Position numbers and translations under genes: made by a program. Source: Rubrobacter_D sp963840835 (lineage in GTDB: Bacteria > Actinomycetota > Rubrobacteria > Rubrobacterales > Rubrobacteraceae). From it: a DNA stretch of 64,000 nucleotides. Positions within the stretch are counted from its first letter, which is position 1. Each line of letters starts with the position of its first letter. The stretch lies in NCBI GenBank assembly GCA_963840835.1, contig CAWJAM010000006.1:1-64000 (forward strand), given 5' to 3'. Positions 25,212 through 33,135 of this stretch are shown one piece after another. Below the pieces are notes generated by a model. The model did no database searches and had not been told where the DNA came from. It worked only from the letters and a program-made list of their open reading frames with translations.

Positions 25212-25584
25212 CAGGTTCAGGCAACCGTAGCCGACAGAGGAGATCCCGCGCCAGTTCCAGCATGCGTGCGCGCTCTGTCGGCTCTTCATCCCATAGGTTG
25301 TGGTCCTGGGCGGGTCCTCCAAGAGGCCGAACAGGGCCGCGTCGCGCGGGTCGTTAGGGACGCTATCGAAGCAGACCTTGAGCAGGCGAAGTGCAGGTCG
25401 AAGACCGTATTGACGAGGCCCACAACGGTGTCCACGAGGCTGACACCATCGTCACCGGCGGGACGAGCTGTATCGGGACGACGGCCCCGAGAACGGCGAA
25501 TGTCAGCCCGCGCTCGCTATTTTGGTTCGTAGGTGGGAGGAGCCGGCGGCAGGGCCAGACCACCGGCTCAGGGGGAGGGGTGAT
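25212..25584. other. Spacer with possible degraded membrane-protein frame
   Basis: No intact gene. On the minus strand two adjacent frames give hydrophobic segments, RGLTFAVLGAVVPIQLVPP and then LVDTVVGLVNTVFDLHFA, that would join with a one-base shift near 25437. This may be a decayed small membrane-protein gene downstream of the Rieske gene, but no homologue is recognised. Confidence 0.2.
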
Positions 25585-25989
25585 CTAGAGATAGACGGCG
25601 ACTTCGCCGTCCTCCACCTCCACACGATAGGTCTTTAGCTTGAGGTCCGGCCGGCCGGGCACGCAGGGATCTCCCCCAGTTTCCAGGTCGAACTCGAAGC
25701 CGTGCCAGGGACAGAGCAAGACGTTCCTGTACTTCGACTGCTCCACGGTCCCCGGCGTGTCTGAGACCCACATCCTCTCGATGGAGCCCAGCGAGAGCCG
25801 CGCCGCCTGGTGCGGGCAGGTGTCGGCGACGACGCGGAACGTCCTGTCGTCGAGGCGGGCAACCGCGATCCTGCGGTTCCCAGTCCGGTACCCTCTCACG
25901 GTCCCTGGCGGGATCTCCTCCAGCCGGCAGAGTACGTGCCGCTGTTCACCGGAAGCTACGGTGTCCATGACAGCCTCGCTAGAAGCCAT
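25585..25989 (-). CDS. Rieske [2Fe-2S] protein with long ligand spacing
   Basis: A 134-residue single-domain Rieske protein. The cluster ligands are CPH (in TCPHQAARLS) and CPWH (in LLCPWHGFEF). They are separated by 32 residues, against about 15-17 in most Rieske ferredoxins, so an insertion (SIERMWVSDTPGTVEQSKYR) sits between the cluster loops. It may act as an electron carrier or as a substrate-binding domain for the adjacent amidohydrolase product. The start ATG 25989 has AGGGAG before it and overlaps the amidohydrolase stop by 11 bases, so the two are co-translated. An alternative start at 26010 would add seven residues. Confidence 0.8.
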   Translation of the reverse strand: MASSEAVMDTVASGEQRHVLCRLEEIPPGTVRGYRTGNRRIAVARLDDRTFRVVADTCPHQAARLSLGSIERMWVSDTPGTVEQSKYRNVLLCPWHGFEFDLETGGDPCVPGRPDLKLKTYRVEVEDGEVAVYL

Positions 25990-27070
25990 AAAACTCCCTG
26001 GCGTTTTCACGGAGGATCTTACGCTGCAGCTCCTTCGGGAAGCTGCGCGGCAGCGCCTGCTCGGGAGAATCGAAGTCCCAGTGCGGGTAGTCCGTGGCGA
26101 ACATCAGGAAGTCCTCAGAGCCGATCATCTCGAACATCCTGTACAGGTCGTCCGGGTTTTCGGGGTACTCCATCGGCTGCGTCGAGAACTTGACCCTCTC
26201 TCTTATGTACTCGCTGGGGAGACGTTTGACCCACGGAACCTCTCTTCTCAGGCTCCTGTAGTTGTAGTCGAAGCGCCACATGAGGTGCGGAACCCACGTC
26301 CAGCTCGACTCGACCATCGCCACCTTTAGCTCCTCGAACTTGTCGAAGACGCCGTTCGCGACGAGGCTTATGAGCTGGCTCTGCCAGTTCTGGCTGATGG
26401 CCGTGTGCCACTCGATGTAGTAAGGGGGCAACCCCACGGCCGTCCTCGTCCCACCGCTCTGGTGGAAGGCGACGACGAGGCCGTTGCGCTCCGCGGCCTC
26501 GAAGATGGGCCAGTAGTATGGCCTGCCGAAAACGTGATGGGCCACTGCAGGCAGTATCACCTGCACGAAACGAGGGTCGGAGCCCACGCGGTCTACCTCA
26601 CGGGCCGCATCTTTGGGTTCCTGGGCGGCGACCGTTATAGAACTGCGTAGCCTCTCGTCCTTGTCGAGCCAGTTCTCGGCCACCCAGTCGTTGTAGGCCG
26701 AAGCAAGGGCGGTTGCGAACTCCGGTTGAATCTGATGGTCGGTGGGGTGGAACAGGCTGATCAGGATCGCCGGCTCTATCCCAAAACGATCCAACACCTG
26801 CTCCTGCACTATCCCTAACTTGGACCCAGCCGGACTACCATCTTCGGTAACAGCGTCGGCTATCGCCACGCCAGTGACCTGCGGAAAGGCGTAAGGGTTT
26901 CCGGGGGGTCCCTTGTAGCCGTCGTTGATGGCTATCCGGCTCCTCCACGGCTCCTCAAGGTAGGGAACGAGGTCCTTGATCGAAGTCAGCATCTCGTGGA
27001 CGTCCACGTCTACCACGGAGGTCGAGACCTTCCCAGCCTCCGGACGCCCTCCCCTCATTACGTCAGTCAC
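25979..27070 (-). CDS. Amidohydrolase-2 family (ACMSD-like) hydrolase/decarboxylase
   Basis: A 363-residue TIM-barrel protein of the amidohydrolase-2 family, which includes ACMSD and several aromatic acid decarboxylases and hydrolases, normally with one catalytic metal. It begins with VDVDVHE near residues 20-26 and has the C-terminal FATDYPHWDFDSPEQAL, where the metal-binding Asp sits. The substrate cannot be assigned. Coupling to a Rieske gene and proximity to a Rieske oxygenase at 29985 suggest breakdown of an aromatic or cyclic compound. GTG 27070 has AAGGAGG upstream. Promoter and operator candidates lie at 27096-27154. Confidence 0.82.
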   Translation of the reverse strand: MTDVMRGGRPEAGKVSTSVVDVDVHEMLTSIKDLVPYLEEPWRSRIAINDGYKGPPGNPYAFPQVTGVAIADAVTEDGSPAGSKLGIVQEQVLDRFGIEPAILISLFHPTDHQIQPEFATALASAYNDWVAENWLDKDERLRSSITVAAQEPKDAAREVDRVGSDPRFVQVILPAVAHHVFGRPYYWPIFEAAERNGLVVAFHQSGGTRTAVGLPPYYIEWHTAISQNWQSQLISLVANGVFDKFEELKVAMVESSWTWVPHLMWRFDYNYRSLRREVPWVKRLPSEYIRERVKFSTQPMEYPENPDDLYRMFEMIGSEDFLMFATDYPHWDFDSPEQALPRSFPKELQRKILRENAREFYGF

Positions 27071-27095
27071 GTCAACAAACCTCCTTTTAATTCAT

Positions 27096-27154
27096 TTTGT
27101 TGACTAACAAACTTAACAAAGCGATAGGGTAGCCCAACGGTTGTGGGGGGTCAA
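27096..27154 (-). promoter_or_regulatory. Amidohydrolase promoter with palindromic operator
   Basis: Minus strand TTGACC (27149-27154), 17 bp, TACCCT (27126-27131). Downstream the palindrome TTTGTTGACTAACAAA (27096-27111, six-base arms, four-base centre) covers the early transcript. This is a typical repressor position, for example for TetR, GntR or IclR regulators; none is encoded next to it. Confidence 0.55.
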
Positions 27155-27264
27155 GAAAAATGGGTAGCAAAGTTTACTGTGTGCCTGCTCGTGGAAGCTT
27201 ACAATCGCCATTCCTGCGCAGAAAGAACGAACTTTACGCTAACCGCCACAAATCTTTAGCTCTC

Positions 27265-27311
27265 GGCTAGGGGCGTGGACCCGATACAGCATCGGGTCCA
27301 CGCCCCTAGCC
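27265..27311. repeat. Large perfect hairpin in divergent spacer
   Basis: 21-bp perfect inverted repeat beginning GGCTAGGGGCGTGG with a five-base loop. It lies between the divergent amidohydrolase and transporter promoters, so it is not a terminator for either. The 27071-27465 spacer contains no gene. The hairpin may be a mobile palindromic repeat or may insulate the two promoters. Confidence 0.7.
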
Positions 27312-27366
27312 GACCAGGCACTCGCAGCCCCGTCGAAAATTTCACGAGGAATTTACCGGCGCGGCC

Positions 27367-27428
27367 TTGACGCCGTGAATTCGCCAGGGTATCTTCTCCG
27401 CTTTGTACACCGAGTTGATAGAAAAAGT
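27367..27428 (+). promoter_or_regulatory. MHS transporter promoter with variant motif
   Basis: TTGACG (27367-27372), 17 bp, TATCTT (27390-27395), 23 bp, TAGAAAAAG (27419-27427). This resembles the TAGACAAAG promoters of the sulfur genes with one mismatch in the downstream motif. The start codon at 27466 follows GAAGGAGG. Confidence 0.5.
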
Positions 27429-27465
27429 AAACAATGATGTCGAATCCCCACGAAGGAGGGCACAG

Positions 27466-28830
27466 ATGAGTTCAATGGAGAGGCTTGGCGGGGAGGACAC
27501 GGGGCGCGAGAGTTCGATCACGAAGGTTGGAGTGGCGAGCGCGATCGGCGCCACCATCGAGTGGTACGACTTCTTCCTCTACGGGACGGCGGCTGGCCTG
27601 ATCTTCAACCAGCTCTTCTTTCCTCCTGGCAACCCGACCGCGGGCACCCTCGCGGCGTATGCCACGTTTGCGGCGGGCTTCGTGGCCCGTCCCGTCGGTG
27701 GCTTCATCTTTGGCCACTTCGGCGACAGGATCGGGCGCAAGACCATGCTGGTCTTGACGCTGCTCATCATGGGGGTGGCCACGTTTGCAATTGGCTTGTT
27801 GCCGACCTACGCCCAGATCGGGATCTGGGCGCCGATCCTACTACTGGCGCTTCGGATCTTGCAGGGTATAGGCCTCGGGGGTGAATGGGGAGGGGCGGTC
27901 CTGATGGCCGTCGAGCACGCTCCAGAGGGCCGGAGGGGCTTCTACGGGAGCTGGCCCCAGATAGGTGTGGGGGCAGGGCTGCTGCTCGGCACGGGGGCCT
28001 TTAGCGTGCTCTCCATAGTCCTGCCCGAAGAGGCCTTCCTCTCCTGGGGGTGGAGGGCGGCGTTCCTCGTGAGCGGCATTCTGGTCGCGGTCGGGATGTA
28101 CATCAGGCTGCAGATCATGGAGAGCCCGGCGTTTACCGAGGTCAAAGACACCAGCAGCGAGGCCAGGGTGCCCTTCGTGGAGTTGCTGCGCACGCAGCCC
28201 AAGGAAGCCTTCCTGAGCGTGGGCTCGCGGTTCGCCGAGGGTGTGTCCTTCAATGTCTACGGGGTTTTCGTGATCTCCTACATCACGACCCAGCTCGAGT
28301 TGCCGATGACCACAGCCCTTCTGGGCGTGAGCTTGGCCGCGGCGATCATGTGCGTCCTGACCCCGGTCTACGGGGCGCTCTCCGACAGGGTAGGAAGACG
28401 GCCGGTGTTCGCAGTGGGCGCGGTGCTCTTCGGGCTCTTTGCCATACCCTCCTTTCTCCTGTTCAACACGGGGCAGACGCTCTGGATCGTGCTAGCGCTC
28501 GTGGTCGCGTTCGGGATCATCCACCCGGCAATGGAGGGCGTCCTGTCGTCGTTCTGGTCTGAGCTTTTCGACACGAGGGTGCGTTACACGGGGGTCTCCT
28601 TCGCCTACCAGTTCTCGGGCATCTTCGCCAGCGGTCTCACGCCTCTGGTCGCCACCTGGCTGCTTGCCGCGGGAGGCGGTCGCCCATGGTTCCTCGGTGC
28701 TTACATGATGGGCGCGGCGCTCGTGACCGTGATCTGCATCTTCGCGCTCCCCGAGACCTACCGGAGAGGCATCGACCCGGTGAGGGCCCCCGCGAGGGAC
28801 CCGGAACCCGAACCGGCCGTGAAAGGCTAG
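27466..28830 (+). CDS. MFS transporter, metabolite:H+ symporter type, copy 2
   Basis: A 454-residue, 12-helix MHS-subgroup transporter, paralogous to the one at 7705. It has TIEWYDFFLYGTAAGLIFNQ at helix 1, the loop GHFGDRIGRKTML, and RILQGIGLGGEWGGAVLMA in helix 4. The proton-coupled import substrate is probably an anionic or zwitterionic organic compound. ATG 27466 is used because AAGGAGG lies eight bases upstream; the frame continues to 27403 without a site. The following membrane gene starts three bases after its stop. The oxygenase and sulfite-oxidase genes are on the same strand downstream, so an organosulfonate or aromatic acid is a reasonable guess. Confidence 0.85.
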   Translation: MSSMERLGGEDTGRESSITKVGVASAIGATIEWYDFFLYGTAAGLIFNQLFFPPGNPTAGTLAAYATFAAGFVARPVGGFIFGHFGDRIGRKTMLVLTLLIMGVATFAIGLLPTYAQIGIWAPILLLALRILQGIGLGGEWGGAVLMAVEHAPEGRRGFYGSWPQIGVGAGLLLGTGAFSVLSIVLPEEAFLSWGWRAAFLVSGILVAVGMYIRLQIMESPAFTEVKDTSSEARVPFVELLRTQPKEAFLSVGSRFAEGVSFNVYGVFVISYITTQLELPMTTALLGVSLAAAIMCVLTPVYGALSDRVGRRPVFAVGAVLFGLFAIPSFLLFNTGQTLWIVLALVVAFGIIHPAMEGVLSSFWSELFDTRVRYTGVSFAYQFSGIFASGLTPLVATWLLAAGGGRPWFLGAYMMGAALVTVICIFALPETYRRGIDPVRAPARDPEPEPAVKG

Positions 28831-28833
28831 AGG

Positions 28834-29082
28834 GTGCGAAGGCAGACCGGTGCGCGCGAGAACTCGACCGGGGCAAGAGGAGGATTGCTCGAGCGTCTCT
28901 TCTCCAGGGACAGCACATACCTCCCGCTCATCCTCAAGGCGCAGCTGGTGTTTCTGGTGGGGCTTGTGGCAATGGCCTTCGTCCTGCCGCTTTCTGGTTC
29001 GGAGAGGGGGGTCGTCCTCCTGTCCGCTGGCGCGTTGGCCGGGCTGACCTGGGCCGTCCTGGATCATGTGGGACAGAGATGA
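28834..29082 (+). CDS. Small two-helix membrane protein
   Basis: An 82-residue protein beginning at GTG 28834, three bases after the transporter stop. It has an Arg-rich N-terminal third and then two hydrophobic helices (about residues 30-53 and 58-76, separated by GSERG). I recognise no family. Tight spacing and the same strand suggest translation coupled to the MHS transporter; some solute transporters have such small membrane partners. It has no cysteines or other motifs and ends in HVGQR. Confidence 0.55.
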   Translation: MRRQTGARENSTGARGGLLERLFSRDSTYLPLILKAQLVFLVGLVAMAFVLPLSGSERGVVLLSAGALAGLTWAVLDHVGQR

Positions 29083-29217
29083 GCGCGGCCGGCCGCCCTG
29101 GACCTCCCGGAGATATGCGCCGGTTTAATCGTGGACTTTCGGTCCCACAGGACCGTATCGGGCGCCGGGCCGACCACGCAAATCCCTCTGCGCTGATATG
29201 GGAGTTCGCTGAGTTCG

Positions 29218-29408
29218 TGTTCTATCACGCGGAGTGCGCAGACGAGGTGATGGAGGTCAAGTTGGACGAAGGTTCGATCGCTTGTTGGTGCTTGCCCTGT
29301 GACGAGTTGCGGGTCTTTGGCACCACGGGAAAGCCGGACGGCCCGAGGCCGTTCGCGCGCACTGGCGCTGTGCGAATTCCACTGAATCTTCGGGAGAGGG
29401 GTAAGAGA
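29218..29408 (+). other. Cys-rich segment in frame with hemerythrin gene
   Basis: From GTG 29218 the frame reads FYHAECADEVMEVK, then IACWCLPCDELRVF, a layout like a small zinc ribbon. It runs without a stop into the hemerythrin gene through a Pro/Arg-rich linker. It may be an N-terminal extension of that protein, or a separate short gene whose stop was lost. No strong ribosome site precedes GTG 29218. Confidence 0.35.
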
Positions 29409-29939
29409 GTGCATGCCATCAGGGTACTCGAGGAAGATCACGCAAGGATCGAAGCTCTCCTGAGCGAGCTGTCCGGCGCCGATGAAGCCACTAGAACAAC
29501 GCTTTCGAAGCGCCTCGCGGGGGAGCTTGTTGTTCATACCATAGCTGAAGACAATGTATTTCTCCCTCAGGTCGAAGAGGCGATCGAGGAGGACGAACGG
29601 ATGAGTGAAGAGTACTTCGACGAGGACACTCTCGCGGAGGCTACCAGCCTGGTAGCGGAGGTCTACGAGCACAACGGGTGGATAAGGGACCTTCTCCAAC
29701 GGCCGTGGCCCGCAACCGCGGGTGATCACATAGACGGGCTGCGGAAGGCCGTTGAGTTCCACGTCGGGCAGGAAGAAGCGCTGTTCCCGAAAGCGCGAGA
29801 AGTCCTCGAAGAAGAAGACTTCGAGAGGATCGGGGACCTCATCGAACACTGCAAGTGGCAGGTGAGGGGCCTCGCGCAAGCCAAGCTGGCTTCGTCGTCC
29901 AGCTTCCAACCCGCACCGGTAGAAACGTTGCTGGAATGA
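29409..29939 (+). CDS. Hemerythrin-domain (HHE) protein
   Basis: A 176-residue four-helix HHE cation-binding protein of the type used for diiron O2 or NO sensing, storage or repair. Metal ligands are spread as expected: HAIRVLEEDHARIE (His near 2 and 11), ELVVHTIAEDNVFLP (His about 44, Glu about 48), AEVYEHNG (His about 90) and VEFHVGQEEALFP (His and Glu near 120-125). The start GTG 29409 follows GAGAGGGG. The frame is open further upstream through a Cys-rich segment. It sits just before a Rieske oxygenase gene, so a role in guarding or supplying iron or oxygen is possible but unproven. Confidence 0.75.
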   Translation: MHAIRVLEEDHARIEALLSELSGADEATRTTLSKRLAGELVVHTIAEDNVFLPQVEEAIEEDERMSEEYFDEDTLAEATSLVAEVYEHNGWIRDLLQRPWPATAGDHIDGLRKAVEFHVGQEEALFPKAREVLEEEDFERIGDLIEHCKWQVRGLAQAKLASSSSFQPAPVETLLE

Positions 29940-29984
29940 GATCTCCAAAGGCCCATAAGGACACTGGCACAAGGAGGAAAAGAG

Positions 29985-31211
29985 ATGGGACGCACGGCGA
30001 ACGAGTGGGGACAGAAACCACCTCTCCCCGAGACACATTACGTAGATTCGCTCGTCTACACCGACGAGGAGATCTTCGAGGAAGAGAAGCGGAGAATCTT
30101 TGCGAAAACGTGGATGTTGGCCTGCCACGAGAGCGAGCTCCCCGAGCCCAACGATTACCGCACCTACCATCACCCCGCGGGCGCAAACCTCATCGTGGTG
30201 CGCGGTGAGGACGACGAGGTCCGCTCGTTCTACAACGTCTGCCCGCACAGGGGCAACACGGTTCTCTACAGCCCGTCGGGCAACGCCAAGCGCATGACCT
30301 GCATCTTCCACGCCTGGTCTTTCGACTACCTGGGTAACTGCGTCGGTCTTCCGCGAGAGAAGGCCGGCTACTGCTCGGGCGACGACTGCGGCATAACCAG
30401 GGCAGACCTCGGCCTGCGCGGGGTAAGGACGCAGGTCGGTTACGGCGGCTTCGTCTACGTCAACCTCGACGACGATTGCGGCCCCCTAGAGGATCACATC
30501 GGAGCCGCGCTGGACACCATCATCGAGCAGATAGACACCGAGCCTTTGGAAGTCTTCTCGTACCACAGGGCGGTCGTGGACACCAACTACAAGCTCTGGC
30601 ACGATACCAACAGCGAGTTCTATCACGACTACCTGCACGTCCATAATCGTCTTACGAGCATGAAGCAGGAAGGGTACTTCGAGAGGAAGATGATCCCCTT
30701 CCCGAACGGCCACGCTGAGGTGGGATCTCAAGAGGTGCACTACGAGGCCTACGAAGGCGGTAAAGGCAGGGCGGACGCCGGCTTCCCCGGCGTCGAGGGG
30801 AACCCTTGGTCCCTCATAGACCTGTTTCCCGGCTACTCCTACAATCTACGCGCCTCGGTGCTGCGCGTGGACTCACAGATACCACTTGGTCCCAACAAGA
30901 CCATCGTCGAGTATCGTAGCCTCGGCCTCAAGAGCGACAACGAGGAGCAGCGCCGCCAGCGGGTCAAGGACAACCTGGTGATCTGGGGTCCGTTCGGACG
31001 CAACCTGCACGAGGACTTGCTCGCCGTCCACGGTCAGGGACGCGCCATCCCCAACGGCTCGCGCTACGTCCTGCACGGCAGAGAGGAAGACAGCACCATC
31101 CACGACGAGGTCGGTATGCGCCACTTCTACGCCGAGTGGAGCAAGCACATGGGTCGCCTCGCTAGCGATCCCACCAAGAAATCCGAAACCGGGGAACCGG
31201 CCAGGGTCTAG
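29985..31211 (+). CDS. Rieske non-heme iron oxygenase, large subunit
   Basis: A 408-residue alpha subunit of a Rieske ring-hydroxylating-type oxygenase. The [2Fe-2S] ligands are Cys86-His88 (CPHRGN) and Cys106-His109 (CIFHAW), 17 residues apart as in ordinary family members. The catalytic iron site lies in the His-rich stretch NSEFYHDYLHVHNR (His214, 218, 220) with an acidic ligand expected further on. ATG 29985 follows AAGGAGG. A matching beta subunit lies at 31300, then a sulfite oxidase. Methanesulfonate monooxygenase belongs to this alpha/beta family, so a sulfonate substrate is attractive. No reductase gene is adjacent; the Rieske protein at 25585 might supply electrons. Confidence 0.88.
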   Translation: MGRTANEWGQKPPLPETHYVDSLVYTDEEIFEEEKRRIFAKTWMLACHESELPEPNDYRTYHHPAGANLIVVRGEDDEVRSFYNVCPHRGNTVLYSPSGNAKRMTCIFHAWSFDYLGNCVGLPREKAGYCSGDDCGITRADLGLRGVRTQVGYGGFVYVNLDDDCGPLEDHIGAALDTIIEQIDTEPLEVFSYHRAVVDTNYKLWHDTNSEFYHDYLHVHNRLTSMKQEGYFERKMIPFPNGHAEVGSQEVHYEAYEGGKGRADAGFPGVEGNPWSLIDLFPGYSYNLRASVLRVDSQIPLGPNKTIVEYRSLGLKSDNEEQRRQRVKDNLVIWGPFGRNLHEDLLAVHGQGRAIPNGSRYVLHGREEDSTIHDEVGMRHFYAEWSKHMGRLASDPTKKSETGEPARV

Positions 31212-31299
31212 TGACGCCATGAAGCCGGGCGAAGAGCTTGCCTCGTACTCTTATCAGGCGTCGTAAATGCGGCACGTACTTGTGAAGGAGGCCACGCAG

Positions 31300-31785
31300 A
31301 TGATCACCAGCATCGCGGCGGACAGAGGCATACACGAGCGGGTGAGGGAGTTGATCTATCGCTCCTGCCTCCACCTCGACGAGGGCGACTTCGAGGGGTG
31401 GTTGGGCCTGTGCGCTCCCGAGTTCCGCTACACCATCACCGCCTACAGCCCGGAGATCCGTAAGGAGATGACCTGGCTCGACCACGACCGCGACGGCATG
31501 GATGGCCTCTTCAAGATGCTCCCCAAGCACAACTCGGACCATACGCCCCTTACCCGCCACGCGAGCGTGTACCTCATCGAGTTCGACGAAGCCGGCAGTG
31601 AAGCGTCCGTTCTCACCTCGGTGGTCGTCTACAGGACACAGCTCGACGGTGGCTCCACGGATCTCTTCGCCGTCGGCAAGTACTTCGACACCGTAAGCCT
31701 CGAGGGCGAGACCCCGCTGCTGGCCGCCCGCAACGTGCGCCTCGATACCAGGGAGTTCGGAATCGGCTCCCATATGCCCCTGTAG
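31300..31785 (+). CDS. Rieske oxygenase small (beta) subunit
   Basis: A 161-residue SnoaL/NTF2-fold protein of the ring-hydroxylating dioxygenase beta family. These subunits stabilise an alpha3beta3 hexamer and carry no cofactor. The early helix segment RVRELIYRSCLHLDEGDFEGW and the later cone strands with PLTRHASVYLIEF are visible. I use ATG 31300, preceded by GAAGGAGG; an in-frame ATG at 31267 lacks a site. From memory the stretch YSPEIRKEMTWLDHD with KHNSDH resembles methanesulfonate monooxygenase beta subunits more than naphthalene-type ones; this needs a database comparison. It follows the alpha subunit by 88 bp. Confidence 0.82.
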   Translation: MITSIAADRGIHERVRELIYRSCLHLDEGDFEGWLGLCAPEFRYTITAYSPEIRKEMTWLDHDRDGMDGLFKMLPKHNSDHTPLTRHASVYLIEFDEAGSEASVLTSVVVYRTQLDGGSTDLFAVGKYFDTVSLEGETPLLAARNVRLDTREFGIGSHMPL

Positions 31786-31803
31786 GTTCAGGCCAGAGTG
31801 GGA

Positions 31804-31898
31804 GACTCGCTAAGCCTTACGCGATCCGAGGCATCCGACGCGCAGAACGAGAACGCCCCGTGGCCATCCAACAAACCGCCGAAAGGTGCGATCATTAG
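31804..31898 (+). pseudogene. Decayed fragment of an OpuCC-like binding protein
   Basis: The + strand reads DSL then EASDAQNENA. After a one-base shift it reads VAIQQTAERCDH and a stop. This tracks the binding protein at 24294 over its segment ESL-EASDAQDKDA-VVTQQTANKYDL. Matching DNA blocks confirm common origin. About 30 codons remain. The rest of the gene is gone, and the downstream sequence to 32004 shows only a minus-strand hydrophobic open frame of doubtful meaning. Confidence 0.6.
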
Positions 31899-32004
31899 CA
31901 AGAGGAGAGCCACAACAGGCAGCATGAAGACCTCTGGCTCGCTTGGGTAGGAAATGCGAGTCTTGTAGAAGGTCGTTGACCCGATACCTGCGAGGAAGGC
32001 TGAT

Positions 32005-33096
32005 TTGCAGAACGGACACGGCATACGCAAACCGTTGCCGCCGGAGAGATTCGTGGATCTTCGGGAAGGCGAGGCGACGCCAGGGGACCCTACCGGCGAC
32101 CTCGCATACAACGCGGAGATGCGGTGGGAAGCGATGGCGGGGAATGGATACCTGACGCCCGTCGGGAGCTTCTTCGTCCGCAGCCACGCCCCGACGCCGA
32201 GCATAGATCCCGCATCCTGGACCCTGCGTGTGGAGGGTCCAGGCGTCGAGCGTCCGCTGGAGCTCTCTTACGACGACCTGTCGAACATGCCGCAGGCGTC
32301 CATCGTGCGGGCGCTGGAGTGTGCCGGCAACGGCCGCGCGTTCTTCGAGGAGGTTCAGGGGCGACAGGCGGAGGGCACTCAGTGGCGGCTCGGGGCCGTC
32401 GGCGTGGCGGAGTGGACCGGGGTTCCGTTGCGCGAGGTCCTGGAGCGGGCAGGGCTCAAGGTTTCGGCCCGCGAGATAATGCTGGAGAGCCTGGACGAGG
32501 TGCGGATGCGGCGGCCGTTGCCCGTAGAGAAGGCCGGGGAGGAAGGCACGTTGCTGGCCTTCCGCATGAATGGGGAGCCGTTGACCCCGGATCACGGTTT
32601 CCCGCTGCGCGCGATAGTCTCCGGCTGGGCCGCCGTGGCGAGCGTGAAGTGGCTCGGGCGCATCCACGTCTCCGAGACGCCGCTCTCTTCTCCCTGGAAC
32701 ACGGACAAGTACGTGCTCACCGGCGCGAAGTTCGGCGCGAGGCGCGAACCCGTAGAGGAGCGGGGCGTGAAGAGCGCCCTCGAACTGCCGTGGCCGGCGC
32801 GGCTCCCTGCCGGCAGACACGTCCTGTATGGCAGGTCGTGGTCTGGGTCTGGCGCCATCTCCCACGTCGAGTACTCTGTGGATAGGGGTGCCTGGCGTGG
32901 GGCGCGACTGTTCGGGGAGAACATCCCCGGGGCGTGGGCGCGGTGGAGCTTCGAGTGGGACGCAGAGGCGGGCTGGCACGAGGTCAGGGTCAGGGCCACA
33001 GATGAGGCGGGCAACGCCCAGCCGGACGAGGTGGGGTGGAATGATCTAGGATACCTCTACGACGGCGTCGTCGGACACCCCGTCGAGGTGCACTAG
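32005..33096 (+). CDS. Molybdenum sulfite oxidase family protein
   Basis: A 363-residue SUOX-fold enzyme: an oxidoreductase molybdopterin domain (about residues 55-235) and a C-terminal Mo-co dimerisation domain (about 255-355). The molybdenum-ligating Cys106 lies in ALECAGNGR, the SUOX hallmark, followed by GVPLREVLERAGL. Expected reaction: sulfite to sulfate, with electrons passed to a cytochrome or other carrier. No heme domain, Tat signal or lipobox is visible, so a cytoplasmic site is likely. TTG 32005 is chosen because AGGAAGG precedes it by five bases. Its place after the oxygenase genes fits detoxifying sulfite released from an organosulfonate. Confidence 0.88.
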   Translation: MQNGHGIRKPLPPERFVDLREGEATPGDPTGDLAYNAEMRWEAMAGNGYLTPVGSFFVRSHAPTPSIDPASWTLRVEGPGVERPLELSYDDLSNMPQASIVRALECAGNGRAFFEEVQGRQAEGTQWRLGAVGVAEWTGVPLREVLERAGLKVSAREIMLESLDEVRMRRPLPVEKAGEEGTLLAFRMNGEPLTPDHGFPLRAIVSGWAAVASVKWLGRIHVSETPLSSPWNTDKYVLTGAKFGARREPVEERGVKSALELPWPARLPAGRHVLYGRSWSGSGAISHVEYSVDRGAWRGARLFGENIPGAWARWSFEWDAEAGWHEVRVRATDEAGNAQPDEVGWNDLGYLYDGVVGHPVEVH

Positions 33097-33135
33097 GGGA
33101 TGAGACGAGACCGGCGCCGGGAAGGAGGAGCGCCC

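Noticed and set aside
29985..31211. Direct assignment as methanesulfonate monooxygenase large subunit
   Set aside because: The Rieske ligands are 17 residues apart, not the unusually long spacing I recall for MsmA. A sulfonate role is kept only as a hypothesis.
31899..32204. Minus-strand membrane-protein frame (FMLPVVALLLLMIAPFGGLL)
   Set aside because: It overlaps the well-supported sulfite-oxidase start and the binding-protein relic and has no ribosome site at a sensible start. It may be another relic but is too weak to call.
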